DNA of 16,590 bases from Parastagonospora avenae f. sp. tritici 18332-5. Its lineage: Eukaryota > Ascomycota > Dothideomycetes > Pleosporales > Phaeosphaeriaceae. The stretch covers positions 1-16,590 of the forward strand of contig JAFJTR010000186.1 of NCBI GenBank assembly GCA_022559985.1, written 5' to 3'. A program made the translations under genes and the position numbers. This document shows positions 6,674-15,300 of the stretch, piece after piece (position 1 is the first letter of the stretch; every line of letters starts with the position of its first letter). The notes beneath the pieces are model-generated. The model was not told the origin of the DNA. It was given only the letters and a program-made list of their open reading frames with translations, and did not search any database.

Positions 6674-8338
6674 TCACGCTACCTTTTTGACACTGATATC
6701 GATTCCAGTATAGCTCAAGATTTGCTGCCGAAAGCCTTGACAGTCGGAGCATACAGTATGCGTAACATAGATGATTGGCTTGATCGTCTTCATAGGCGGA
6801 CCGCGATACTTCTCACACTGTTTTGTACCTGAGTCAAGCGGTACACAGTGCTCGTTGCATTTGTGCAAATATCCCATCGCGTTGAACCGATTCCAGTCAG
6901 ATTCAGAAGCTTCTGGGTTTGGAAACTCCTGCAGCGACGTATAATGCCAAAGGACGAATGCCATGAGCTGTTTCTCGGCATGACAGGCATGGAAAATTCC
7001 CTTGGGACTCACCCCATCGTATTGGTGACTCTCGAGAGTGTGCCCCACCATCCTGCTGGATTCAAATACTCTCTTCGTCCAAAGTATTCGGTCGACGCAG
7101 CCATCGACGTCTGCAAATTGTCCTCCGCTCCAGCCGCTGACGGCAAAGACAAGACCATGCGCCTGTCCGCGGTCAAGGTATGCGAATGTCTTCCTTCCGT
7201 TGGCCATCGGAATCTCATATGCATCACGGAACACGGTGACCATAGCGTTTACTGTGGAGCGGGCAACTGACACTTTTCTTTTTCGAGCGTGGCGTTTAAG
7301 GCTCTGCTTATGTTTTTGTATGCGCTTTTGTGAAACTTCGTCGGCGTCGCAAGCATTGATCAAGCACTGCAAGAGGTCCATTCGCTCTTGATACTCCTGA
7401 TATCGCGTGCTGACGGAAGGATCTAGGTCCTCGAAATATTCCATGGCAATAGCTCCATTGGTGTCATTGAGCACAGGCTTCATTGGTGGAGCATTACTCT
7501 CCACAGAGGAAGGTATACACATAGATAACCTCCTTTGCTCAAGCTCGTCTCGAAGCACTTTGGCGTGAGAGAGTACATTAGATTCTTGCGCGTCACGACT
7601 GCGGATCGAGGCACCGCAGGAGACCAGGTAAGATGCGATCTCGATGCGACCGTATTGCAGTGCTATGATCAATGGGGTCTCTCCCTGGCCGTTCCTCATG
7701 TCGAGCGGAGATCCGCGGTTCACTAGAACTTTTGCCATGTCTTGGTGTCCTTCCATACAGGCCAGAGCCAGCACTGTGTTTCCCTCTTCATTCCTTTTAT
7801 GGAGGAACGTGGCGGACAATATCTCATCTTTCAAGTAAGCCGAAGCTTCCCCGATATCGTTGTTGACGCAGTGAGATATGAAGTATTTGTAATCCTGGCC
7901 GCCGAGCGATAAGCCTTCTAGAGAGCTAAGCAAGTCCTGTTCTCCAGGCTGATCCTCAACATGTTCATCGACCATTGCGTCCAGTTCGTCTTGTATATCA
8001 GGATCTTCGATGTCGCCCCCAATCGTTCTCCAAATACCTGCGTCTCTGTCTAACTGAAAACCAAGTTTCAAATCTTCAGCTATGCTGTCTGCTTCAAATG
8101 GCCAGACCAACTGATACATCTGCTTCAATTTGGCGCAATGCGACAATCGGCGGTTTGGATATCCTTTGGGAACCCGGCTGAATCCATGCCTATGCACTTT
8201 TGCGCAGGTAGTGAAGGGACATATAACATACGTGTCGCTGTCGTTCCATTTGAGGACTATCGCAGCTGGTAGCCTTTTGCGTTCCCTGATTGCCCAATGA
8301 GGTATTCTGCAAGCCTCTTGAGAACTTTGAGTGGACAT
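6674..8338 (-). CDS. Ankyrin-repeat protein with C-terminal DYW-like nucleic-acid deaminase domain
   Basis: 554 residues from the ATG at 8338. N-terminal region: a Cys/His cluster, C40-x4-C45-x3-H49-x-H51 and H67-C68, looks like a zinc site. Residues about 183-247: two ankyrin repeats (GNTVLALACMEGHQDMAKVL and GETPLIIALQYGRIEIASYL). A very basic stretch at 337-360 (KHKQSLKRHARKRK) could be a nuclear signal. C-terminal region: a deaminase signature with CHAEKQLMAF, where H453 and E455 would be the zinc ligand and proton shuttle, and CSDC, where C530 and C533 are zinc ligands. The lack of Pro before CSDC and the HAEKQLMAF form match DYW-type deaminases. Fungal members fused to ankyrin repeats are described in comparative work on that fold. 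Target (RNA or DNA) is unknown. The frame extends upstream to an ATG at 8668, adding 110 residues with a hydrophobic patch; I prefer 8338 because recognisable sequence starts there. Confidence 0.75.
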   Translation of the reverse strand: MSTQSSQEACRIPHWAIRERKRLPAAIVLKWNDSDTYVICPFTTCAKVHRHGFSRVPKGYPNRRLSHCAKLKQMYQLVWPFEADSIAEDLKLGFQLDRDAGIWRTIGGDIEDPDIQDELDAMVDEHVEDQPGEQDLLSSLEGLSLGGQDYKYFISHCVNNDIGEASAYLKDEILSATFLHKRNEEGNTVLALACMEGHQDMAKVLVNRGSPLDMRNGQGETPLIIALQYGRIEIASYLVSCGASIRSRDAQESNVLSHAKVLRDELEQRRLSMCIPSSVESNAPPMKPVLNDTNGAIAMEYFEDLDPSVSTRYQEYQERMDLLQCLINACDADEVSQKRIQKHKQSLKRHARKRKVSVARSTVNAMVTVFRDAYEIPMANGRKTFAYLDRGQAHGLVFAVSGWSGGQFADVDGCVDRILWTKRVFESSRMVGHTLESHQYDGVSPKGIFHACHAEKQLMAFVLWHYTSLQEFPNPEASESDWNRFNAMGYLHKCNEHCVPLDSGTKQCEKYRGPPMKTIKPIIYVTHTVCSDCQGFRQQILSYTGIDISVKKVA

Positions 8339-9553
8339 GATAACCTTTTGTATCGCATCAGTGCTTATCGGCAGTGGTTGTAGGGTGTAAGAGTGTTCAT
8401 GAAGTATTTGTGACAGCCGTTCCACGTGCGGGGTCTCCTTGCGGCTACCGCTTTTGATCGACCGGCAGGAAAGACAAACGCAAACTACGATGAGGACTTC
8501 ACAAAAAGCAGCGACAGGGGCAAAGGCAGGAGCATGGCGGAAGTACGACGGAGCGGGGCGATACCGTATTGGTAACTTAGTGAACCTTATCTCCCGCTCG
8601 TTGCACTTCGTGGGGTAACGGCAGACCGTGTTACCGGTAGCTGGCGGGGTGTTCGTGCCCGTGTACATTTGTTGAGCTGCACAAACTCCCGACCAGGCCT
8701 AAAATAGCTTCTGCTGCATAGGATCAGAGGCATTTGCCCCTCCGCAAGTCTGGCAATGGTAGGCGTGGCCGACGTATCGCCTTGATTGAGAACAAGTGAT
8801 TCAATAGGTCCCATGCACAGGCGCACTGTGTGACCATAATCTTGGCTAATGACCGTTCAACACGATTTACTCCGTAGAGAGTTGCGTAGCCAAACTCACT
8901 CGATCCACACCTTACACTGACAGTTATTCCACGAGGAATCAACCCTTATTTCTGTTTCGTAGCCCGTGCTTTAGATCGGCAGGGGGCTTATTTCCTGAGG
9001 CCCGGAATCAACAAGGTCTAATGACTGACTCGATCCTATTTCGGCCTTACTCATGAGAGCATGTATATCTTAATACTACCTTTATTAGAGAACATGACAA
9101 TTAACTTAACACATTCATTTTTTTTTCATATCCTATCTGATTACACTAAAATCAGACTGTCACGGTAACGTACCTTGACACCCCAGACTACTGTACTCAA
9201 CTGAGCTCGACGGTCCTCGACAGTCCTCTACAGTGCTGCTCTGCCCCTATACGTTGCCCAATGCCCCATTAGGGCCGGGCTTAGCATCAATGCTCGTCGC
9301 CCGCTATAATAGGCTTAGCCTCTGCGCTCAAGCCTCCCCCCTGTTTGTATATCTTTCCGCTCTCGTATCTGCTCTGTTCTGCACACAACGTCTTGTATTA
9401 CACCTGAGACCTGTACGTAGTATACCAATGAAGCTTCCCCGCAAGCTTTGACGTTCCTGCTCGTTGCCTCTCGTGACACTAAGCTAGTGCCAGCGGATAT
9501 TGCAGAGCACTAAGTGCATAAAGAAACATTAGCATAAGGACTATCAAAGATAG
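8339..9553. other. Long intergenic region upstream of the deaminase gene
   Basis: Bases 8339-8668 are an open in-frame extension of the deaminase gene, treated here as leader. Beyond that I see no gene. An AT-rich segment at about 9061-9130 includes a run of nine T at 9118-9126. Bases 9206-9235 contain three imperfect 10-bp repeats (CTCGACGGTC, CTCGACAGTC, CTCTACAGTG). The promoter of the deaminase gene is presumably within 8339-8900 on the minus strand. Confidence 0.5.
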
Positions 9554-9994
9554 TCAACAGGAAAGAGGCGCAGGCAAACTAGCTGGACGAAGGAGGAAGG
9601 ATTGCAAGCGCGAATAGACTAAGCATACACGCGTGTATATTGCCAGCGATTGTTTAGCAGCCGCCACGGGTCGCGGTATTTCCAGGTCCATGAGCCCGGC
9701 GACGACAAATCCAACGTGGTACCAGTCAACAGTGAGACCGCGTGGGCACAGGTGGGAGAGCAGATGGCTAGGGCGTGGGAGAGCATCGGAAAACGAGCGC
9801 AAAACACCATCCAGGACGGCAAGAGAGATGAGGTGAACCCGTGGTTAGAGTGGACGCAGTGGTTACCGCATTTAGTAGACATGGAGAGGCCCGATTTGTT
9901 GGCATGCGTTGAGGAGGTTTTCCAGCTGTTAGATCCACGCGGTCCAGTCGGTGTAACCCGGCAGGATCACAGTTCTATCGCGGGAGGTAGATAG
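9554..9994 (+). pseudogene. Relic resembling part of an OrsD/DUF3505-type repeat-associated protein
   Basis: In one frame this reads QTSWTKEEGLQARID, a TAA stop at 9620-9622, then YCQRLFSSRHGSRYFQV, a Trp-rich helical stretch (TAWAQVGEQMARAWESIGKR), EVNPWLEWTQWLPHL and PDLLACVEEV before a stop near 9994. The run of CQRLF, then G-S-x-(Y/W)F-x-V, then NPWL-x-x-T-x-W-x-x-(Y/H)L, then LLACVEE resembles, from memory, the part after the zinc-finger region of fungal OrsD/DUF3505 and helicase-linked proteins. These are often multicopy and associated with mobile sequence. There is no ATG, no upstream Cys-rich part and no downstream remainder, so it is a fragment. The internal TAA could come from CAA by one C-to-T change. 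Confidence 0.45.
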
Positions 9995-10432
9995 CGACAG
10001 GTTTTAATCGTAATTGAGGCAGCAAGACTCTTAGTTCTTAGACATGATGCTTGTAGGCAGTTGTTTTAAAGATAGTTATAGTGATTAATTGTCTCCTCTT
10101 CGTCTGATCTATGAACAGGTCGTTTTATCCCTTGCCATTGTGCGACCAGCTGCACAGTCTATTCCATGCATTGCTATTCCAGCTGACCCTGAGTTATAGC
10201 CTAGCCTCGCTTATATCTGACAATATCTGACAAGAGTACAGTCGTATATGCTCGTCATGTAGTATGGAATAACATCTATGATATTCTGCTTACGCTAGTG
10301 TATCCGGATAGTGATCGCTTGTAATGTACGTAATTAAGATTTGTAAGCAACAAATGCAGTCGCCGGTCGTCCATCCGCAGGCCCATAGAATTCGTTGATA
10401 TAGCAAACAATAGACCCTCTGTCTCGGGCGCT
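9995..10432. other. AT-rich intergenic stretch
   Basis: No gene is seen. A short direct repeat (TATCTGACAATATCTGACAA) lies near 10213-10232. The stretch separates the OrsD-like relic from decayed copy B. Confidence 0.5.
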
Positions 10433-10996
10433 CTAGACGTGTGCAATCACACGGGACTCGCCTAAGGCTAGCTTTAGCTGCAAGCTCAGAAAAGGGAACA
10501 TTAGAACCGGATTCAGATTAAAGTTTGCTACTGCTTCTTCCTTGTCAACACTAAAAGCCGTGGCTAACGGCGGCTCTGTGGACAGGCCTGGTTGTTGGAG
10601 AGGTAGCCAGCCAATGATTGCGTTGGCCTGGGGCTGCGACAGCGTCTTGCCTGATGGCGCAGGCGGGAGCAAGTCGAGATAGCAATTGTAGTTGAGCTTG
10701 GTGGATATCATTGGCGCCCCATTGGCTGCGTCGGGGCCATCGTTTCCAGCGAACAGCAGCAGCAGCAGCAGCAGCGGCTCCAGCCTGCGAATGCTCGTGC
10801 TCTCAGATTCTAGCGACGTTGTCATCCGCTGCTGTACAATGCGCTTTGCGTTGGGCGACCGTGGACCATCTTATGCGCGCAAGAGGACTGTATCAAGATG
10901 TTCGTGGAGCTGTGTGGGTGGCGCCTGTAGGAAGGCAACGTTGCGCGTGTTGGTGAGCCAGATGGCGAAGACATAGGCGACATGAAAAGGTGAGCA
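10433..10996 (-). pseudogene. Decayed copy B of the unknown coding sequence (inverted relative to copy A)
   Basis: On the minus strand one frame reads CSPFHVAYVFAIWLTN, TQLHEHLDTVLLR, a TAA stop at 10873-10871, AKRIVQQRMTTSL, ESTSIRRLEP, a poly-Leu run from a CAG/CTG microsatellite, then FAGNDGPDAANGAPM. It goes on for about 90 further residues absent from copy A (NYNCYLDLLPPAPSGKTLSQ, IIGWLPLQQPG, AFSVDKEEAVANFNLN) to a stop at 10433. The first part matches copy A (3690-4217) in frame, block for block. DNA similarity with copy A extends upstream to about 11170. Copy B keeps more of the 3' part. The parent protein is unknown to me; no catalytic motif is visible. The intact 130-codon piece from the ATG at 10825 could in principle be expressed, but looks like a fragment. 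Confidence 0.5.
10754..10774. repeat. (CAG)7 microsatellite
   Basis: Seven perfect CAG triplets. On the minus strand they are CTG codons, lengthening a Leu run in decayed copy B compared with the three Leu of copy A. This looks like slippage expansion in the relic. Confidence 0.9.
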
Positions 10997-11170
10997 TCTG
11001 GCGTTGCAGGAAGGACTGTCGAGCGTGGGGGGCAGCGCACACCCTTGCGGTTCGGCGGCGGCGAGCGATGACGGGCTTCGAAGCGCTGTGCTGCGGGCGT
11101 GGTGTTTGATAGACAGCAGGTCTCTTGAGCACTCACGTCTGAGGCGGTGGGGACGCCGTCGGAACGGGCT

Positions 11171-12338
11171 CGCTTGGGCCTCCTAGTAGCCTAGTCCGCT
11201 ATCGCTTAGCCTTGCGTCTTCCACAAACCCCGCTTGCCGCTTGCTCGCTGTTAGCTGAGGTGCGAGGTAGTGCAGACGTGCACAGATTCGCAGCGTGCAC
11301 GCCGAACACCAAAACGTGGGTTTTTGCGCGGCCCGTCAAGCTAGCTGCCGCGCAGGACCCGCGCAAGAGATACTTGATAGAGAATCACGACCTCGAGCGC
11401 ACCAGGCAGTTGGTGGGGTGGGGCAGAAACAACTCTGGTAAGGCTACAATTGAGCGAACCGCACCTTCTGCTTACTGTGCCGCGGGAGCTAGAGTGCGGG
11501 AGACGGAGCTGCGCGGAAAGGAGCCAGAGCGACTGCGGCTCTACCCTGTACCGGTAACCCTGTTCCGCTCAGCCTCACCTCTTAGTGTGGAGCATCAACC
11601 CATTTTATTGGTCCGCCACCAACAGAAGGTGTGCTAGACCCTCGCCGCCAGACTAGCCCAGTCTGATGTCGCTTCTGTAGTTAACAGCCGTCACGTTGAT
11701 TAGCAGTGCTGTTAACTAATGCAGCCCGCTTAACTGTGTAGTGGCCTGCTCTCTGCCTTAAGGCTGCCTTGCGAACCGGTGAGGGTTTGTTTATTAATAA
11801 CAACATCCGTCTTCGCTTACCCTTGTGCCTGCGCGCCTTTATTCAACTGCTCTTTATCAGCCCTTGACTAGCCATTGGCCAGGCGTGGTTAGCGCATCTC
11901 GCTGTCGTCGGCTGGGCAGATAGACGTACCCAGTAACATCAGTGATACTAGTAGTCACACCGATCACAGCGCTACCGACAAAGTAATTGACCCGGCTTAC
12001 GCAGCCACCACGGCCTTGTGGCCGCTGCCTAGCATACGTGATACGGTCGCGTCGAAACATAATTCCTTCTCTTCAGTATCTTAGGACAAATCTAAAATGG
12101 CACCTCGCTGAAAGCCTAGTGCTTAATACATCTTACAATCTGTTTAAATATTCTGATTGCTTCGCATTACACAGCACCTGCTGCTGACCTATCAATTACG
12201 TTTGGATGCGCTTTAGGAGTACGCCACTACCACCCCACTGAGCGCGGTCTTTCTACAGCATCATACATGTGGCTAAAGTTGTGGGATACAGAAACGCCTT
12301 CTACGCTAAGATAAGTCATCGTTATCCTACAATAAGAC
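11171..12338. other. Region upstream of the NLR-like gene
   Basis: No supported gene. A 141-codon plus-strand frame at 11212-11637 has no recognisable motif and is left uncalled. An inverted repeat lies at 11678-11718 (entered separately). A TTTAAATA word at 12143-12150, about 190 bp before the start codon at 12339, could belong to the promoter. No tRNA-like B box was found. Confidence 0.5.
11678..11718. repeat. Perfect 11-nt inverted repeat
   Basis: Arms TAGTTAACAGC (11678-11688) and GCTGTTAACTA (11708-11718) are perfectly complementary across a 19-nt loop. Each arm contains GTTAAC. It lies about 620 bp upstream of the NLR-like gene. It could be a factor-binding palindrome or chance; no second copy is seen. 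Confidence 0.6.
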
Positions 12339-15300
12339 ATGTCAGGGAAAAGACATCTTAAAGAAAGCGATTCTACTCTCGCCCAAACAGAGCCAAAGCG
12401 ACGACGACGACTTGGAGATACCCTACAAGCGCCAGCGAGCGACGATACAACGCAGGAGTTGAGCGCTGAGTCCTATACAGTTGGCTGGATATGCGCTATT
12501 TCGACCGAATACACTGCCGCCCAAGCATTTCTCGATGAGACACACGGAGGCCTGGAGACCGTGTCTCGTCATGACAATAACGACTACGCACTAGGGCGAA
12601 TAGGAAAGCATTACATTGTGATAGCTGTCCTGCCTGACGGAGAGTACGGTACGTCTTCTGCGGCAAGCGTCGCAAGAGATATGCTGCACAGCTTTCCCAA
12701 CGTCCGAATTGGACTGATGGTTGGCGTCGGTGGCGGTGCGCCTAGCCTTGTGCACGATATCCGCTTAGGCGATGTTGTTGTAAGCGCTCCTCGTGACGGA
12801 AAAGGTGGCGTGTTCCAATACGACTTCGGCAAAACGATCCAAGACCAGGAGTTCACGCAGACAGGAGTCTTAGACCAGCCGCCAATTGTCTTGCGGACCG
12901 CTGTGAGCGGGCTCATAACCAAGTATGAACTCAATGGCCATCAGTTTAATGAGGAAATTGAAAAGAAACTAGCTGCAAAGCCGAGGTTGCAGAGGAATTA
13001 CAGGCGGCCGGATATAAGCAGTGACAGGCTTTATCGCTCTGTCGTCACACACCCTTTTAAGGACGAAAGAGCTTGTACTGAAGCATGCGAAAGTGGCCTG
13101 TTACAGCTTAGAACACGGAAAGAGCGGGAAAGCTACGAAGACAACCCTGCAATTCATTATGGTACTATTGCTTCATCCAACCAGCTAATGAAGGATGCGT
13201 TATTGCGAGACAAGCTAGCTGAAAAGCACGGAATCTTGTGCTTCGAGATGGAAGCAGCTGGCCTGATGAACCATTTCCCTTGCCTTGTTGTTCGTGGGAT
13301 CTGTGACTACTCAGACACCCACAAGAACAAACAATGGCAAGGCTATGCGGCTATGGCGGCGGCGGCGTACGCGAAGGACCTGCTCTGTCGCATTCCGCCA
13401 AACAAGATCGAGGCTGAGCGTAGAATTATTGATGTTCTGTCTTCTAGTAAGGATTACTCTTAGACACAAAAGATACAAGTTTAACAATCAGTAGCAAATA
13501 AGAAAGTAGATGATGTATCTCGCGACGTGAAGATCGTAATCCTTACTCAGAATCAACAAGAAATCTTTTGTTGGCTATCACCATCAGATCCCTCAACGAA
13601 CTACAACAAAGCATGCAAGCAGCGTCAGAAAGACACAGGACTGTGGTTCTTGCAGAGCGATATTTTCCAGAAGTGGCAGACCGACCAGCATACCTTCCTG
13701 TGGCTTCATGGCATCCCTGGGTGTGGAAAGACGATTCTCAGCTCTACGATCATCGAGCATCTCGAACATACCTACCCGGAACGTCTTCTTCTGTACTTCT
13801 ACTTCGACTTCAACGACACTAGCAAGCAAACACTCGAGAACGTAGTCCGATCACTTATCAGTCAACTTTACCGCAGGCGAAAGGATACCCAGACGTTGTT
13901 AGACTCGCTCTTTGCCTCCCATGAAGACGGTAAACGCCAGCCGAGTTGCGAATCACTCTGCAAGCTCTTCTTGCAAATGGTGGACCAGGCAAAAGACGTC
14001 TACGTAGTTCTTGATGCACTTGATGAGTGCAGTACGCGAAAAGGATCATCTTCTGAAGGAATACTTGCCTGGTTGAAAACTCTTCTACAGCCAGAGCAAG
14101 GAAATGTACATCTCCTGGTAACGAGTCGGCCAGAGCATGATATCAAAACAGTACTTAGTACTGTAGCAAAGAGTGAACAGGATATCATCCCCATCCAAAA
14201 TGACCTAGTGGATGATGATATCCGCAGCTATGTGCATACTAGAGTTAGAGAAGATGATGGGTTAAAGAGATGGCGATCACGCCAAGAGATACTTGAAGAG
14301 ATCGAGACACAGCTAATGGAGAAGGCTAATGGCATGTAAGTAGATAAGGCTTGTTTCAGAGACAGGATATCGTAAGTGATCATGATCTAATACGAGGTAG
14401 GTTTCGGTGGGCTGCGTGTCAGCTCGATGTCTTAGAAGGATGTCTTGACCATCGCCTCCTTAAGAACGCTCTCGCATCACTTCCAGATACGTTAGACGAA
14501 ACTTATACTAGGATTATAAGTAGAATTCCAAAGGAACATAACGCCTACGCTGTGCGGATTCTTCAATTCTTAACGTTCTCCGAGAGGCCGTTGAGTATAG
14601 AAGAGATGGTTGATGCAGTAGCAGTAGACACTGACGCGGAGCCGCATTTTAACCCTAGTGACCGAATGCCAGACCCACAAGAAATCTCGCACTATTGCTC
14701 AAGCTTGGTGGCTGTAGTGTCTACAGAGTCAGGAGATGTGCTTCAGCTATCGCATTTTTCTGTCAAAGAATATTTGACATCAGATCGACTATACGGCGAT
14801 ATTGCACCAGACTTCAGCACATTCAGAGCTAGTGCACGCATTGCTAGGGTTTGTGTAGCATATCTCCTCCAATTTGATGAAGAGATGAATCGAAGAGAGA
14901 TCGTCGAAAAGTTTCCTCTCGCCAGCTACTCGGCTGAATCTTGGTTGGGGTTTGCAGCAGTTGCCGAAGGAAAAAAAGAAGACCTGTCAAGCCTGATTCA
15001 GAGATTCTTGTACTTGCAAGGAGCACCGTACAGAGTGTGGTATAGTTTACATACACCAGACCAACCATGGCAGTGTATAGAACACAGAGACTCATATGAG
15101 AGACAGGCTTCACCAATATACTATGCCGCATTTGGTGGTTTACGAAGAACTGTAGAAATTCTGCTCGACAAGGGCGCCGAAGTCAACGCCCAGGGTGGAC
15201 GCTATGGCAACGCACTCCAGGCAGCTTCACAAGGAGGCCACGAGCAGGTGGTGAAGCTGCTGCTCGACAAGGGCGCCGACGTCAACGCCCAGGGTGGATA

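Noticed and set aside
8339..8668. 110-residue N-terminal extension of the deaminase protein, including a hydrophobic patch
   Set aside because: It has no recognisable motif and conserved sequence begins just after the internal ATG at 8338. Kept as an alternative start only.
11212..11637. 141-codon plus-strand open frame upstream of the NLR gene
   Set aside because: No recognisable family or motif. A real short gene cannot be excluded, but the sequence does not support one.
12339..14339. Two separate genes: a 374-residue phosphorylase-like protein and a 270-residue NACHT protein
   Set aside because: Both apparent stops lie in introns with canonical donors and acceptors. Splicing joins the domains in frame into the known PNP-NACHT-ANK order.
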